Origin: an uncultured Clostridia bacterium
Lineage (GTDB): Bacteria; Bacillota; Clostridia; Oscillospirales; CAG-272
DNA length: 5,318 nucleotides
NCBI GenBank assembly: GCA_937893945.1
Contig: CALCTA010000045.1
Span: 1-5,318, forward strand
Direction of reading: 5' to 3'
Shown: piece after piece, positions 5,125-5,318 of the stretch
How the letters are laid out: the number at the start of each line of letters is the position of its first letter
Position numbering within the stretch: position 1 is the first letter of the stretch
The notes under the pieces: model-generated
Told to the model about the DNA's origin: nothing
Seen by the model: only the letters and a program-made list of their open reading frames with translations
Databases searched by the model: none
Program-made: the position numbers and the translations under genes

Positions 5125-5318
5125 TCACGCTGCCGCATTTGCATTAATCTGTTCGATTACATTCCTGATACCCAACCAAATTGAAATATCGGTAAACACC
5201 TCAACAATGCTTCCTCTGTCAGTGAAGGGGGGCTCCTGAAGCACCGACATATCCTTCATCACGCCATTGCGCACGATATACTCAATGATTTGATTGACAA
5301 AATAAATTTGGTCTGCGT
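5125..5318 (-). CDS. hsdR: Type I restriction enzyme R subunit (HsdR), C-terminal 63 residues, runs off right edge
   Basis: HsdR is the motor and nuclease subunit of type I restriction-modification complexes. It translocates DNA with its SF2 helicase domains and cleaves it with a PD-(D/E)xK domain. Only the last 63 residues are visible, from the C-terminal helical domain that docks HsdR onto the methyltransferase core. The recognisable stretches are YFVNQIIEYIVRNGVMKDMS, VLQEPPFTDRGSIVEVF and WLGIRNVIEQINANA, which match the conserved end of this family. The stop is TGA at 5127-5125. Nothing suggests damage within the visible part. The remainder, and presumably hsdM and hsdS, would lie beyond the right edge. 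The adjacent recombinase tail on the opposite strand hints that this locus has been rearranged. Confidence 0.85.
   Translation of the reverse strand, partial: ADQIYFVNQIIEYIVRNGVMKDMSVLQEPPFTDRGSIVEVFTDISIWLGIRNVIEQINANAAA

Overview
The window looks like a chromosomal segment from a low-to-mid GC Gram-positive anaerobe of class Clostridia, most likely Oscillospiraceae/Ruminococcaceae-like. Three things point there: the gene order mraZ-rsmH-ftsL-penicillin-binding protein, AGGAGG-type ribosome binding sites with AT-rich consensus promoters, and a reverse-rubrerythrin-type tail of the kind common in gut Clostridia. The taxonomic call is inference, because no rRNA or other marker is present.

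Left half (1-2884, all minus strand): this is the start of the division and cell wall (dcw) cluster. Transcription begins at a near-consensus promoter (2856-2884). Three 10-bp direct repeats (2817-2846) just downstream match the expected layout of a MraZ operator. A leader of about 165 nt with a strong hairpin follows, then mraZ, rsmH, an FtsL-like membrane protein with an unusually long cytoplasmic N-terminus, and the first 116 codons of a class B penicillin-binding protein that runs off the left edge. These genes encode the cluster's regulator, a 16S rRNA methyltransferase, and two septal wall synthesis proteins.

Middle (2885-4685): a divergent intergenic region carries a run of helically phased A/T tracts behind the mraZ promoter. 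It then has a perfect TTGACA-17-TATAAT promoter reading right. That promoter drives a 440-residue polytopic membrane protein of unknown function, with one N-terminal helix, an extracytoplasmic domain and about nine further helices. A strong 12-bp hairpin terminator closes this unit.

Right end (4686-5318): this is a mosaic of gene tails. In order it holds a minus-strand fragment matching the C-terminus of reverse rubrerythrin, about 150 bp of unassigned sequence with a 15-bp palindrome, a plus-strand fragment of a serine recombinase C-terminus, and the minus-strand 3' end of a type I restriction enzyme HsdR gene entering from beyond the right edge. The two tails lacking their gene bodies suggest past recombination or insertion beside a type I restriction-modification locus. 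I see no complete new defence or mobile system in the window. The most unusual items are the orphan membrane protein, the extended FtsL-like protein and the recombinase/HsdR junction.
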